This document shows, piece after piece, positions 9,288 to 20,280 of a DNA stretch of 30,054 bases. How positions within the stretch are numbered: the first letter of the stretch is position 1; each line of letters opens with the position of its first letter. The notes beneath the pieces are model-generated. The model saw only the letters and a list, made by a program, of their open reading frames with translations. It did not search any database and was not told the origin of the DNA. The position numbers and the translations under genes were made by a program. Source of the DNA: Mikrocytos mackini. Its lineage: Eukaryota; Endomyxa; Ascetosporea; Mikrocytida; Mikrocytiidae. The stretch is taken from assembly GCA_030180075.1 (NCBI GenBank), contig JASNJN010000480.1, positions 1-30,054 on the forward strand, read 5' to 3'.

Positions 9288-9530
9288 ATGCAACTAAACA
9301 AAGTGTTCAAGGGATTATTAGATATAAAAGAAGATTTAAACTACCAACCTTGTGAAGTAAAGGAGGCTGAAGAAGGTTCGAGCAATTTAAAATGTAAAAT
9401 ATATCAACTTGACCTGGACACTAAGGTTCTGGTTGATTTTATAAAAAACGCGAATTCAGAAGCTGCCACTTTAATTGAAGACGAAGAGCTTGATTTCAAC
9501 AAGAGACTATTAGAGGAATTTATCAAGTAA
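9288..9530 (+). CDS. 80-aa acidic hypothetical protein
   Basis: The frame has an ATG at 9288 and a TAA at 9530. The protein is acidic and predicted helical, with Leu/Ile spacing (KVFKGLLDIKEDL near the start, FNKRLLEEFIK at the end) and two Cys residues. There is no signal peptide or membrane segment. Composition and the tight head-to-head arrangement with the PP1 inhibitor support a real host gene. I do not recognise the family; small subunits of nuclear complexes often look like this, but that is not evidence of function. Confidence 0.6.
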   Translation: MQLNKVFKGLLDIKEDLNYQPCEVKEAEEGSSNLKCKIYQLDLDTKVLVDFIKNANSEAATLIEDEELDFNKRLLEEFIK

Positions 9531-10516
9531 ATATCCTAGTTATGATTTTTAACGGTTATATGAATATATCCTTTGATATTGGAACATGTTTGAGCTTACA
9601 CATAAATAAATAGTTGTATTATCATGTTGTGGGAGTTTTATTTCACTTTGAAACCAATCAGCTTTGTATTGAATAATTCTACGATGTATCGAGATTTCTT
9701 ATGGATTTATTTATTTATACACCGTATCAGAAGTATTAGGTCCGTGGCGATGTTTTTTGTTTTTGTGCATTTTAAAATTTAAAATTTAAACTTAAAATTT
9801 CAACGTTAAATTCTTCGTTACCAATGGACCAATGATGTTATAACATACAGAACTTGCTTAATTTAAGATATGAAATTACTCCCATAGTTTTCAAGCATAT
9901 CCTATTTCATTCATATTTACACCTTCAATTTTCAAGATCAAATTCTTTTGCACAACAATATTCTTGAAAAAATGATTACATTTTACCGCATAATTGATTA
10001 TACAGTGTTATAATAGTATGGGAAGTATGATTTCCCTGGCTATTTTTTTATTTCGTGTTTGTTTAAGTTGATTTTTGATGATGAGATGTTATTTTGCGAT
10101 TTTAATTTTGAAATTGAATTATCTTTAATACTAAGCATCAATTTGCAACAATAATTATATATGATAATAAAAACCGTAATTACTTTATGTATTATGAATA
10201 TTACGAAAGTATAACCAATTTCATGGTAGTAATCATTAATTACATTTTAATTTTTAATGCTTTTTGTTCAAGTCGGTTATCAGTTACACCCCTAGGCTAC
10301 AATCCGTTAATAGCTGTATATTTAATGATGAATAAGGCTTCAGCGAAAATTTCGCCAAATAATAGTATTCTGTAAATAACCACATTCAACAAATAATCTT
10401 AAAATGAGAACTAAAAGATGATAACTAGCTTATTTTTATTCACTATGCAAGTTCTGTTTACATCAATCATACACGTTTGAAAATTTTAAATTTAGAATTA
10501 AACACCGCGCCAAGAA
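9531..10516. other. Gene-free spacer with an orphan promoter-like tract
   Basis: No supported gene. 9769-9802 is a long A/T palindromic tract of the type found in front of genes here. The ATG behind it at 9823 meets a stop within three codons, so any gene it served is gone or is non-coding. A 62-codon plus-strand ORF at 10187-10375 has no supporting feature. Confidence 0.4.
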
Positions 10517-11417
10517 GGTCACGTCTATTTGCGCTAACTCTATTTTCTCTATTTAGCAATAAAACAAAAAATTTTTGCACGCGAAGCAGTTTATAAGATT
10601 AAAATTAATACCGTGTGTTAGTTAGGAGTATTATTATAGTCATCTGTCTTTTATAAACCTATTTTTAAAATATTAAATTTTCTGTTTCTGCCAAATCAAC
10701 CCAATCCGCCCATAGCGTTTTAAAAGCATTCACAGTATTCCCCGTGGAATAAACACACATTAACAGTTACGCCCTAGAGTTTCCTTGTCCGTACATTCAC
10801 TGCCCTTCATGAACTCCAGTCTGCCATTTAGTAGGGTATAAAGGAAGACAAAAGACAACCCCTGCTTTCTAAACAAAATATAGGATGATGTGAGGCATAA
10901 CATTCTGGACAGAGTACAGTGGGTTGTTTATAACGGATAAAACACACATACCAACCAAGAATAACTACATCCCAAAAACATATTAATTCCATTACTAAAT
11001 GACGTTTAACAGGGCAGGATAGAGCTAAATAGATGGCCACTTTATTCCCAATTTCGCGATAAAGAATACTAATAAAAGGAAAGATTGTATAAGTGTTAAA
11101 CTATATGGGTATTCTATCACTGTCAAATATGCATAAACGGGCAAAGAAGTGGGAATCTCGAACAAAAGACTTTCCGACTAACTAAAAGCAGAAGACAAAG
11201 TTGAAAATACCAAACTCAATACATCAGGCGTAATGATTTTGAAACAACGGAAGTGAAATAACATAGTGGAATATATAATGATCTGTGCAAATTCGAAACA
11301 GTTATTTAAACGGCTAATTCCAATTGAAAAGTGTAGTAAAATATGATAAATAAATAATAAATTAAATAAATACAACTTAAATTCATACCTTTAATAAAAT
11401 TTAAACATTTTACTTAT
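10517..11417 (+). repeat. Left terminal inverted repeat of the MULE
   Basis: The inverted match to 13615-14516 ends internally at CATTTTACTTAT (to 11417). Visible differences include one base near 10588, one near 10640, a one-base T-run length change near 10663 and one base at about 10801. It contains open frames (for example 10828-11040 and 11178-11375, both minus) that recur exactly in the other arm. These are properties of the repeat and not independent genes. Confidence 0.92.
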
Positions 11418-11446
11418 TTAAAAAATATTATAGTTAGTTTTTATTG

Positions 11447-13529
11447 TTAAACTTTATGTTCATAATTAATTAAAAATCCATCTATAAAATTACCACTATC
11501 ATTTTCAAGTATATCAATTAATTTTCTCAAGAATTTTTCACTTTTATCTTTATTATTCTTTCCCCCATAATATAATATTGATCCCAATTTTTTTGTTAAT
11601 ATTTTAACGGTGTTCCATATCGTTGGTTTCAAAATTTCGTTTGCAAGTCTCTTAGATTGATTGGTATCATGTAATTCGTGGTTATAAAATGTATTCGCCA
11701 GCAGCTTATCTTCAACTTCGTTATAACATTGGTCGTTTTCAATTGGATAGAAATCTATATTTTCATTATTATAGTCCATATTGTTATCATACTCACATGC
11801 CGAATCATTGGAAGCTTCGGGGAAAATTTCTTGTATATTTTCCTCATCACAATTGTTATCGGAAACATTATTTGGTTCTATATCACCATTTTTAATATCC
11901 TCCAACCATGTGTGTTCAAAGTAGTCTTTATTATAGGCCAGCGCCAAGGTTTTCTTTTTCCACCTATCGTCAATAAAGTTTAAAAGAATCAGTTGATCTA
12001 GGCTTTTGTTCAATTGATGAAGGCAAGGAAAACCCATGTAGTGGGTTTTCTTACATGAAAGGCAGTTGAAGTTTATATCTAGTTCTCCTCCGGTTGTTGA
12101 TTGGGCAGCCTGGTTCAATAAATCAAAATATTCGTAAGCATAAAAAGTTATCTTTTTCTTGATTAATTCATGAGTAATACTCGAACTTTTTGTTGGAACT
12201 TTCATGTATAAATCTTGTAGCTTCGTCATAGTTTCCCGTCTTCCTTTTTTAATATATATTTCCAAATCAACTACGAAATTGTTGAATACTTGTTTTCCCT
12301 TTACAAAACTTTTAAGTTTAGAGAAATATCCCTAAACCCGATTGGTAGTCCTAATACCCAGGTTTCGTTTTGCAGGCCTTAAAGAGTCAACACATTCGTC
12401 GATAACTGGTAACCAATTTCGGTTGAAATATTCCTGTGTTTGGGACTCTAGCTTCAATATCCGCGAATGTACTTGCTCAATTGACCCTGAATCTAGGACG
12501 TCTCTTAGAAGGTTCACTTCTTTTTCCCGGGATTCCTTTGTTATAAACCCATTGCTATTGGAACAAAACCTTCTAAATGTTTGCATAGTATGGAATCTAC
12601 ACAACCCCATTGAGACGTTATTGAAGAAACTACGGACAACTTTTCGCTCTGTGAAGTCTTTATCTGTAAATACATACAGAGGCTTCGCAAAATCGTTGTT
12701 ATTTCTTAGTACTTTCATCAACTTTGATAATGTTTCAAATGTCTCATCAACAGCTAAGATCCAAGCTAATAGTTCGGTGTTTCCTTCACCATTAACTGCA
12801 ACAAAACAAAACAAACTCCAATTAGATACAAGGAGCCCATATGTTGCATCAAAGATCAGCACATCACTGTAAAATGCCCACAATTGTTTCATATGGTCGT
12901 CTTGATACACCCATCCGTTCACCACCCCACTTTCTGCTACTTGGGTTAATGTTCCTTCCTCACACAACTTGGATATGGCTATCTCGTTATGGCCAGCTAC
13001 TTTCTTTTTTTTCGGATGCCATTATGTTGTGTATGTCTTTCGTCAACACATCGTGTTCTGTTTGGGCGGATGCCCACACAGCTATTCTCGCGGTGGGCGC
13101 CTTGTTCTTCATGTTAATTGCAATTACATCTTTAAGACAATCATCAATACAAGGCCTCTGTAAACTTATTAGCGGATGGTCTAGGTGGGGAATGTATTCT
13201 GTTACAACTAAGCAATCAGCTGTTGCAGCTAACCGAACAATGAAAGGACATCCTAATTTTCTTGTCCTTGTAACTCTATCGTTGGTGACAGACTTTCTCT
13301 CTCTTCCGAACTCACAGATGATACTAACTCTGTAATAATGAAGTCTGGATTGAATGGTAACTAAAGAAGACACCGTAGTGGGAACATTCTCCATTTTCTC
13401 TAACAAAACACTGTTCACAATCTTTAACTTCAAACCAAACCGCGTCTTATAACTTTCTAATTTCTCGCGCAACTCTTTCTTGGAATATAAGCGCTCCCCT
13501 ACGTTCCAGAATCGATTTGCTTCTTCCAT
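11447..13529 (-). pseudogene. MULE transposase with SWIM zinc finger, two breaks
   Basis: Starts at the ATG at 13529, behind an A/T palindromic tract. The N-terminal part has a FAR1/FLYWCH-like zinc-binding region (a Cys, then GCPFIVRLAA, then HLDH). The first frame ends at 12987 because of a one-base slip in an eight-A run (about 13006-13014, read on the minus strand). The next frame continues VAGHNEIAISKLCEEG and contains the catalytic blocks IFDATY, VFTDKDFTER and CRFHTMQTFRR of the MULE domain. A single in-frame TAG at 12332-12334 interrupts TTNRV-GYFSKLKSF, where functional relatives usually have Glu. The remaining frame carries a SWIM-type finger, CLSC...GFPCLH, and an acidic C-terminal tail ending at 11447. 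Full length would be about 694 aa. Confidence 0.88.
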
Positions 13530-13534
13530 TCTAG

Positions 13535-13552
13535 AAAATTAAAAAATTAAAA
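13535..13552 (-). promoter_or_regulatory. A/T-palindromic tract before the MULE transposase
   Basis: Read on the minus strand this is TTTTAATTTTTTAATTTT, ending 5 bp before the transposase ATG. It is the same class of tract as at 4040-4068 and 27385-27404. It lies inside the element but outside the terminal repeat, so the transposon seems to carry its own host-like promoter signal. Confidence 0.4.
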
Positions 13553-13614
13553 TAAAGTAAAGAAGATATGATACTTCTAGGATATAAAGCCAATTAAGAA
13601 ATCAAAAGCGATTT

Positions 13615-14516
13615 ATAAGTAAAATGTTTAAATTTTATTAAAGGTATGAATTTAAGTTGTATTTATTTAATTTATTATTTATTTATCATATTTTACTACA
13701 CTTTTCAATTGGAATTAGCCGTTTAAATAACTGTTTCGAATTTGCACAGATCATTATATATTCCACTATGTTATTTCACTTCCGTTGTTTCAAAATCATT
13801 ACGCCTGATGTATTGAGTTTGGTATTTTCAACTTTGTCTTCTGCTTTTAGTTAGTCGGAAAGTCTTTTGTTCGAGATTCCCACTTCTTTGCCCGTTTATG
13901 CATATTTGACAGTGATAGAATACCCATATAGTTTAACACTTATACAATCTTTCCTTTTATTAGTATTCTTTATCGCGAAATTGGGAATAAAGTGGCCATC
14001 TATTTAGCTCTATCCTGCCCTGTTAAACGTCATTTAGTAATGGAATTAATATGTTTTTGGGATGTAGTTATTCTTGGTTGGTATGTGTGTTTTATCCGTT
14101 ATAAACAACCCACTGTACTCTGTCCAGAATGTTATGCCTCACATCATCCTATATTTTGTTTAGAAAGCAGGGGTTGTCTTTTGTCTTCCTTTATACCCTA
14201 CTAAATGGCAGACTGGAGTTCATGAAGGGTAGTGAATGTACGGACAAGGAAACTCTAGGGCGTAACTGTTAATGTGTGTTTATTCCACGGGGAATACTGT
14301 GAATGCTTTTAAAACGCTATGGGCGGATTGGGTTGATTTGGCAGAAACAAAAAATTTAATATTTTAAAAAATAGGTTTATAAAAGACAGATGCCTATAAT
14401 AATACTCCTAACTAACACACGGTATTAATTTTAATCTTATAAACTGCTTCGCGTGTAAAAATTTTTTGTTTTATTGCTAAATAGAGAAAATAGAGTTAGC
14501 GCAAATAGACGTGACC
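13615..14516 (-). repeat. Right terminal inverted repeat of the MULE
   Basis: This is the inverted copy of 10517-11417. It ends at GACGTGACC (14516), where similarity to the left arm stops. Frames 13657-13854 and 13992-14204 (plus) duplicate those in the left arm and are not separate genes. Confidence 0.92.
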
Positions 14517-15519
14517 CTCAAAATTAATGTTATCAACTATATGGTACATTCTGTTTGTTTATAAAGTTATGTTTTATACTAAATACCTTTTGTTTTGTTT
14601 GTAAGTGTCCAATTTTTACCGCATATCAATTTTATATTAAACCAAGCTATATAACGACTATTGGCGATAATATGGTAAATTATTAATTAATATGGACTTA
14701 TATTTGTAAAATCGGGGTTATATAATGCGGTTTACGTGTTTTTGGTCCAAAATTTTTTTGGGGTTTATATGATGAAATGGAACACACGAGGCCTAGAACA
14801 ATATGTGTTTAGACTAATAATAGTATTTTATGATATAAACAACCCCGTTGTTTAGAGTATTTTGTCATTTTTAAAATTTTACAGTGCAAATGCAAATATC
14901 GCCCATAGACCATTATACAATCTAAAAATTCAATGGTTGGTGGTTTATATATCAAAATAGTCAGTGTTCGATTAATAGACAAATTGTTTTTACAATATTT
15001 TTACGAAAATTATGATCCTGAAAAAAATGAAAAAACTTAGGATTCTGTATATCAAAACACAAATATCGAAATATAATCGTTATTTATACCATATAATACT
15101 ATAGTTTAATTATTAATAAATTTTGAGTTCATTAAACCCTCTGGTCGCGAAAGTGTTAACATTTAATTGAAATTAATGTGTAAATAGCAATTATTTTTAA
15201 TGTATAATTTGATACATTGATGGGTGGATGAATTATGATTTGTTTATTTTAAACAGTGTTGATTAAATTATTATTTTTTAATTTTTATCCTTGAAAAATT
15301 TAAAAAAATTAAATTTGTTGCAGTGAAGATTTTTGGTAAACTATACTTTCATTTGATGTTTATGATGGTTTATAATGATTCTTCGCAATTCTGATCAAAA
15401 AAATTAAACTAATTTTGAAATTTAATTTTTTGTAATTTTATGATTACGTAATTTTTTAATATTATAAAAGTACCCCTATTCCGTCCAAAATGGGCATTAT
15501 TTTGGCTGGAATCTTGTTT
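14517..15519. other. Gene-free AT-rich stretch
   Basis: I see no gene, RNA or clear repeat. It is about 75-80% A/T, with many short TTTATAT and AAATTT words. It lies between the MULE and the element with 19-bp repeats. Confidence 0.4.
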
Positions 15520-15600
15520 CCCACACTTTCTTCCATTTCCCACACTTTCTTCCAATTCCCACACTTTCTTCCGATTCCCACACTATCTTCCATATCCCAC
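15520..15600. repeat. 19-bp tandem array, left
   Basis: Units at 15520-15538, 15539-15557, 15558-15576 and 15577-15595, then CCCAC. They share CCCACACT(T/A)TCTTCC and differ in the last four or five bases. Confidence 0.9.
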
Positions 15601-16202
15601 GATCGTCCATTTTAGCATGTTTGCTAGTGGTTATGGGATGTTTCACACATCGTAAACGATGTATGACGATATTTCTCAGAGACTGAGACTATTTAGATCG
15701 GTTAATACGAAAATCCACGCTATATTCTTGGATATTACAAGCGCGTTCCCAATTTTGAAAATTTGAAAATTTAAAGCAATTAAGTCATATATACGTGTAA
15801 AATCGACTTCCCAGCTTTCATAGCCTAATATATTTGTAATAATTTTCAAAAATTATCTTGAAAATTTAATATAATTTGTTCCCACGTGCCATATTTAGTG
15901 ATAAAAATCAACTTAAAAGTCATTGTAATGTGCGTACGTAGTCGGTTATTCAACCGTGTAAATATGCTTATATTTATTCAGTAAACAGATAGTATGTAAT
16001 AATTGGCCAATATTCAGAGTATTTTGTTGTTCGCTAGGCTCGGAAAAAAACAAAAAACCATTTTTAATTTTTGAAAAAACCTATGCTAGAGTACTCACCG
16101 AAAATGTTAAATATGCACAATATGGGGCTAATGTGAGTATGTGGCCGTGAGATGGCATTATTTTCCGGATTTCTGGTAAAAATCATGATAAAATTGGTCT
16201 GA

Positions 16203-16267
16203 GTGTGGGAATTGGAAGATAGTGTGGGAATCGGAAGAAAGTGTGGGAAATGGAAGAAAATGTGGGG
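16203..16267. repeat. 19-bp tandem array, right (inverted)
   Basis: Units GTGTGGGAATTGGAAGATA (16203-16221), GTGTGGGAATCGGAAGAAA (16222-16240) and GTGTGGGAAATGGAAGAAA (16241-16259), then ATGTGGGG. They are reverse complements of the units at 15520-15600. Confidence 0.9.
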
Positions 16268-18768
16268 TGACGATTTATAGCCGGAAGGCCATGATGCATA
16301 AGGTCTGGGAGATGAGAAAAGAGGTGACGATACATGGTCTCGGCATGCTTCCAGACGTCAAAAACGACTGTTGAAATGAATACATGACCATGGCAGACGT
16401 TGGAGTGGGTGTGTGGGACGAATTGGAATGGAAAGAGCCGATAAAGTCCGCCACCATTGTCCCAAGGGAATCGACACTGGTTAAAATGCAGAATGTATTA
16501 GCTAATAAAGTTAAACCTCAGGGAGGAGGCGAAAGCACCTGCGAAGGAAGTGATCGAATGGGGGGAAAGCTACTCGGGGCGTTAAAGCAACAGGAGCGGA
16601 TGATCAAGCGCGAATTGTGAGTCCACCGGAAGGAGTTAGCAAAAACAACGAACCCCGAGTCCAAGATGGACTTAAAAAAGGATCAGGAATCGGAGACGTA
16701 AATAATTATGAGGATAAAGCGTCTAAAAAGTACACTTTAACACCTATAGTTGAAAACACTCTAAAACTACAAAGTAGAACGGTTAGACCGTCCCACTTTG
16801 CGAGCATCAAAGATGCAATCAAATAAGCGGGATTCCGAACCAGCAGAACACTAGAAGTGTGCAATATCTGGGTACACCGCGCCATGAACAAGAACCTTGG
16901 GAATAGCCGGATGATACACAGATATATAGCGGGAGCTCATGAGGCCACATTGGATATCATGATCACCTGCAAATCCAGAGATGGTCTGGCCCTCAATGAG
17001 AGAAAGCCCTCACCAAACCAAAGCCAGAGGCTTAAACAGGGTAAGTGCAACCTCCATTTTCACATGGAACAGGTGCAAAAGGTCCTAGACACTCTCACAG
17101 AGATGTATAAGGGACTGGCCCAACTCAGGATGGCCACCGATAGCTAAGGAAGTACTTCAAAGAAACTCCAATAGAGAGGATGCTCTTCTGCGTCCCGGAG
17201 TCAACAAACTCAAAGAGATGTGCAGACAGAAAGGACGTACAAGAAGCAAAACAACCTCAAACAAAGACCAGCCCAGTACTTCTACAAAGGGAGAAACCAA
17301 AGGTGGAAAAGAAGGAGGAGCAAGTCACAAACAAGGCCACCAAGGCTCCCAGCAAAGCTGTAACGAGCTTGGCCAAGCTCTTATGGGACAAAACAGTGAA
17401 ACTGGTGGAGTCCGAGGAGAAACTGGGTAAGAACCAAAGGACAATGCCCAAAGCGAGGTTCAGCATGCCACAAGATGTGAGCAAAGCGCTGAAACTTATC
17501 CTCGTCGCCCGACAGGACACACTCACACTAGAAGAGCTAAATGCTTTACTCTATGTGGGATACACACTTGGTAGGGATGGTCCGAAGCGGACAGGAACTA
17601 AACCAAGCTCCTGGAGGGATAATGCACGCCGTAGGGTGAATAGACTGATGGCGTACGACAAAGGTTCAATGAAACCCGAAAAGGCTGCAGAAACCAAACA
17701 CCTACTTAAGGTGAAAAACAAGTCTGATGCTCTTAAAAAGGCGGTAGAACTTGAGGGTGACCTAAGAGCAGCCTCAAAGAGGCAAGGCTTAAGGAACTTC
17801 CGAGAAAACACAAAGTGGATCAACGAAGAAGCGGAACGCTTTTCCAGGTACAAGAAAGCCAAAGGCAGGGGCCTGAAATTCGTTGACATCACCAATGGTG
17901 AGCCCCATTCCAAATTCTGGCAGGGGATCTGGGGGGAGCCCGTAGAACCGGACATGGAGAAGCTTGAAAAGGCTATCGAACTGTCCCAATTCACTANGGT
18001 GAACTCCAGAAAGATTCATGGGCCTGTACGAACCACAGAAGTGGTCGAAGCCCTGAAGCACACCTCCCCGTGGAAAGCGGCAGGCCCCGATGGGGGTTTT
18101 GCCTCACTCTACAAGAGAATGTGCAAGGTTACGGCCCCGATATTAACCCGGCTATACAATTGTATATGGGCAGGGAGTTCTAACCCCGGTAGGTGGTTCA
18201 CCACGGGCCGAACGATACTGTTTCATAAAAATGATGACTCAGTGGACGACCCGAAGAACTTCAGACCGATAACGATGCTCAACACCGTCTACAAGGTGTT
18301 CACCTCCATTGTGGAGAGTCGCATCATCATCGCCATGAAAATGGGCTCGAACTGGGATGTAGACCAAAAGGCACTCACTCCCGGTAGACGAGGGTGTCTC
18401 GATGCACACCTTTCCAGCGAAGCTGCGATCAAGATGTGTAAGAAGATCACCGGAGCTCCAATTCATGCAGCCTTTGTGGATTTCCAGAAAGCATATGACT
18501 CAGTGAGTCACACAGCCTTAATAAGGATACTGGAATGCACAGTTGGTGGAAGGGCTGATGGGCAAAACAATCTCGTCAAAACCGTAAAGCGGTTGATGGC
18601 GAGTTGGAATACCGACCTCACGAACGTCAAAGACGGTAACGTGAACATCCCTATAAGAAGAGGAATCTTCCAGGGAGACAAAATGTCGCCTACCCTGTTC
18701 TGCGTAGCCTTGTCGCTCCTTAGGGCCAACTCCAAAGGGGTTATGTCCATGGGAGGACTCACCAAATT
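16268..18768 (+). mobile_element. R2-like non-LTR retrotransposon (LINE), 3'-truncated
   Basis: GC content and codon use jump at about 16268 and stay high to 18768. The reverse-transcriptase ORF occupies 17180-18768. Upstream, shorter frames (16384-16620, 16617-16826 and 16857-17147) look like decayed N-terminal coding sequence split by stops and frameshifts. The element stops in the middle of the RT domain and abuts an opposite-strand gypsy fragment, so the catalytic YxDD region, the endonuclease and the 3' end are missing. The 5' boundary coincides with the right repeat array of the preceding element. One ambiguous base lies at 17997. This is a dead copy. Confidence 0.8.
17180..18768 (+). 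pseudogene. R2-like LINE reverse transcriptase, truncated ORF
   Basis: About 530 codons remain. The N-terminal 200 residues are Lys-rich. RT blocks follow: WKAAGPDG, then NFRPITMLNTVYKVF (about 360-374; the finger block of non-LTR RTs), motif A AFVDFQKAYDSVSH (431-444, with the catalytic Asp at 434) and motif B RGIFQGDKMSPTLF (494-507). Motif C (YxDD) is absent because the element is cut at about 18768. The open frame continues to 18856, but its last 30 or so residues are antisense gypsy. The GPDG and FRPITML blocks are typical of the R2/R4-type LINE RTs known in Hamiltosporidium-like microsporidia and arthropods. Confidence 0.85.
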
Positions 18769-20280
18769 GCTTTGTTGGCACTCGGCGCACGTTGCAACCA
18801 CTTTATTTACCTTTTCTTTAAGTCGGCCCATGCTTAATATAGGTTTGAGCGTATAGTAAAGCTTATTTTGTCCCGCGTGGTTTAATTCGTTGTGCCATGC
18901 TTTTATCACTTGTGTGTCCTTTTCATCAGTATCGTGTTCCGTTACTACTTTAGGCTCATACTCTAGTGTCTGTTCTTCCTCTCTATCTAGTTCGGCGTTA
19001 ACTCTGAGAAGCAGATTTCTAGAGAGATAGTCGGCGCCTTGGTTTAAATTTCCTTTTATGTAATTTATCTCAATATTGAACTCACTTAGGAGTATTTGCC
19101 ACCTAAGTATTCGTTGGGACTTATTGGTGTATATAAACGAAAGGTTGCTGTGATCCGTGTATACGTTTATGTTGGCCCCATAAACTATGTTTTTGAAGTA
19201 TATTAAAGAAGAGACTATTGCCAGAGCTTCTTTTTCAATCACAGGGTATCTGCTTTCCGCCTCTGATAACTTACGTGAGTAATATCCGACGATATTACTT
19301 GTTTGGGATAATATTCCACCGATCCCAACGTTCGAGGCGTCGGTATGAAGAGTGAATTCTTGATCGTAACGAGGGTGATGTAAAATCGGCGCTTCGTTTA
19401 GTTCCTTTACCAATCCTGCAATGATATGGGTGTGAGCTGGTTTCCAAACAAAATCAGGGTGTTTTAACATATCCGAAACTGGTGCAATCTTTGTACTTAG
19501 ATTGGGAATAAAAGGACGGAACCAGTTAACTGTTCCCAGGATTTTTTGTATTGCGCGCTTGGTTCTTGGTAATTTGTCGAGTTGAAGTTCCAATTTATGA
19601 ACGTTGGATGGTTGTAATCCTTGTTAGTTTATTTTGTACCCCAAATAAGTCACTTCGTTTTGAAGGAAGTTGCATTTAGATTGGTTGATAACGGCTCCGT
19701 TCTTTTTAAGGACCTGTAAAACATATTGAATGTGCTTTAAATGTTGTTGTTCGTCGTGACTAAAAATTAATATGTCGTCAAGAAAAATTTTGACAAAGGG
19801 AGTGTCTTTGAAGATATTGTTCATGGTCATTTGAAAGGTTCTCGGAGCATTGGTTAACCCAAATGGCATCCTGAGAAATTCAAACTGTCCCCAAGGGACA
19901 ACGAAGCTGGTAAGATGTATAGAGTCGCTATCTACCGGAATTTGGTAGTAGCCTTGATTTAGATCTATTTGCGAAAAAATCGAGGCTTCCTTTAGGTCGT
20001 AAAGTTGATCAGTGATAGATGGGAACGGGTAACCTAATTTTACAGTTTGATTATTTAACATACGATAATCAATAATCAACCGTATTTGCCCATTTCTCTT
20101 CACGAGTGGAAAAGCGGGGCTAGCCCATTCTGATTGGCTGGGTCGTATAACGCCGATGTTTTGGAGTCGCAAAATTTCTTCTTTAGTTCGTTCATGGAGT
20201 TTGAAAGGTATGCTGTAGGGTTTCAACGTAAATGGGGTTGGGTTGTCTTTTTAGTGCGAATTGTCAATTAGAAGGCTTTG
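18768..20280 (-). mobile_element. Ty3/gypsy LTR-retrotransposon fossil, internal fragment
   Basis: On the minus strand, a Ty3/gypsy-type reverse transcriptase (about 20226-19624) is followed by an RNase H region (about 19500-18960) and the beginning of the integrase, with its zinc-binding region reaching about 18768. No LTRs, gag or protease are recognised, and most of the integrase is missing where the fragment meets the LINE. It is broken, with at least two interruptions besides the truncations at both ends. Protein-level similarity is still easy to read, so it is of moderate age. It lies tail to tail with the LINE. Confidence 0.88.

Larger units (their letters stand above)
10517..14516 (-). 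mobile_element. Mutator-like element (MULE) with about 900-bp terminal inverted repeats
   Basis: The ends begin GGTCACGTCTATTTGCGC at 10517 and mirror this at 14516. The left arm (10517-11417) and right arm (13615-14516) are near-perfect inverted copies; by eye I see only a handful of substitutions and one-base indels over about 900 bp. Between them, on the minus strand, lies a MULE transposase of about 694 codons (13529 to 11447). The total is 4.0 kb. No clear 9-bp target duplication is visible: the flanks read CGCCAAGAA on the left and CTCAAAATT on the right. The nearly identical arms imply a young element, although the transposase carries two breaks. Confidence 0.9.
15520..16267. mobile_element. 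About 750-bp element bounded by facing 19-bp repeat arrays
   Basis: The left end has an array of 4.3 units of 19 bp, CCCACACTTTCTTCCAATT and variants (15520-15600). The right end has the same unit inverted, about 3.4 copies (16203-16267). Unit variants (CCATTT, CCAATT, CCGATT) are shared between the two arrays. The interior is AT-rich and non-coding, with a CATCGT...ACGATG hairpin near 15646-15661. This looks like a non-autonomous DNA transposon with subterminal binding-site arrays. I found no convincing target duplication or outer terminal repeat, so the boundaries are provisional. Confidence 0.65.

Noticed and set aside
10187-10375. 62-codon plus-strand ORF as a membrane peptide
   Set aside because: Its hydrophobicity is what AT-rich random sequence gives. 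No upstream tract and no recognisable motif.
10828-14204. Paired ORFs at 10828-11040/13992-14204 and 11178-11375/13657-13854 as genes
   Set aside because: They are identical only because they lie in the two arms of the MULE terminal repeat. No composition or domain supports coding.
15493-16164. 11-bp direct repeat GGCATTATTTT (15493-15503 and 16154-16164) as a target duplication
   Set aside because: The second copy lies inside the right repeat array's boundary, and the sequences next to the two copies are not inverted repeats of each other.
17257-18061. Minus-strand ORFs across the LINE
   Set aside because: Antisense shadows of the LINE reading frame, without recognisable domains.
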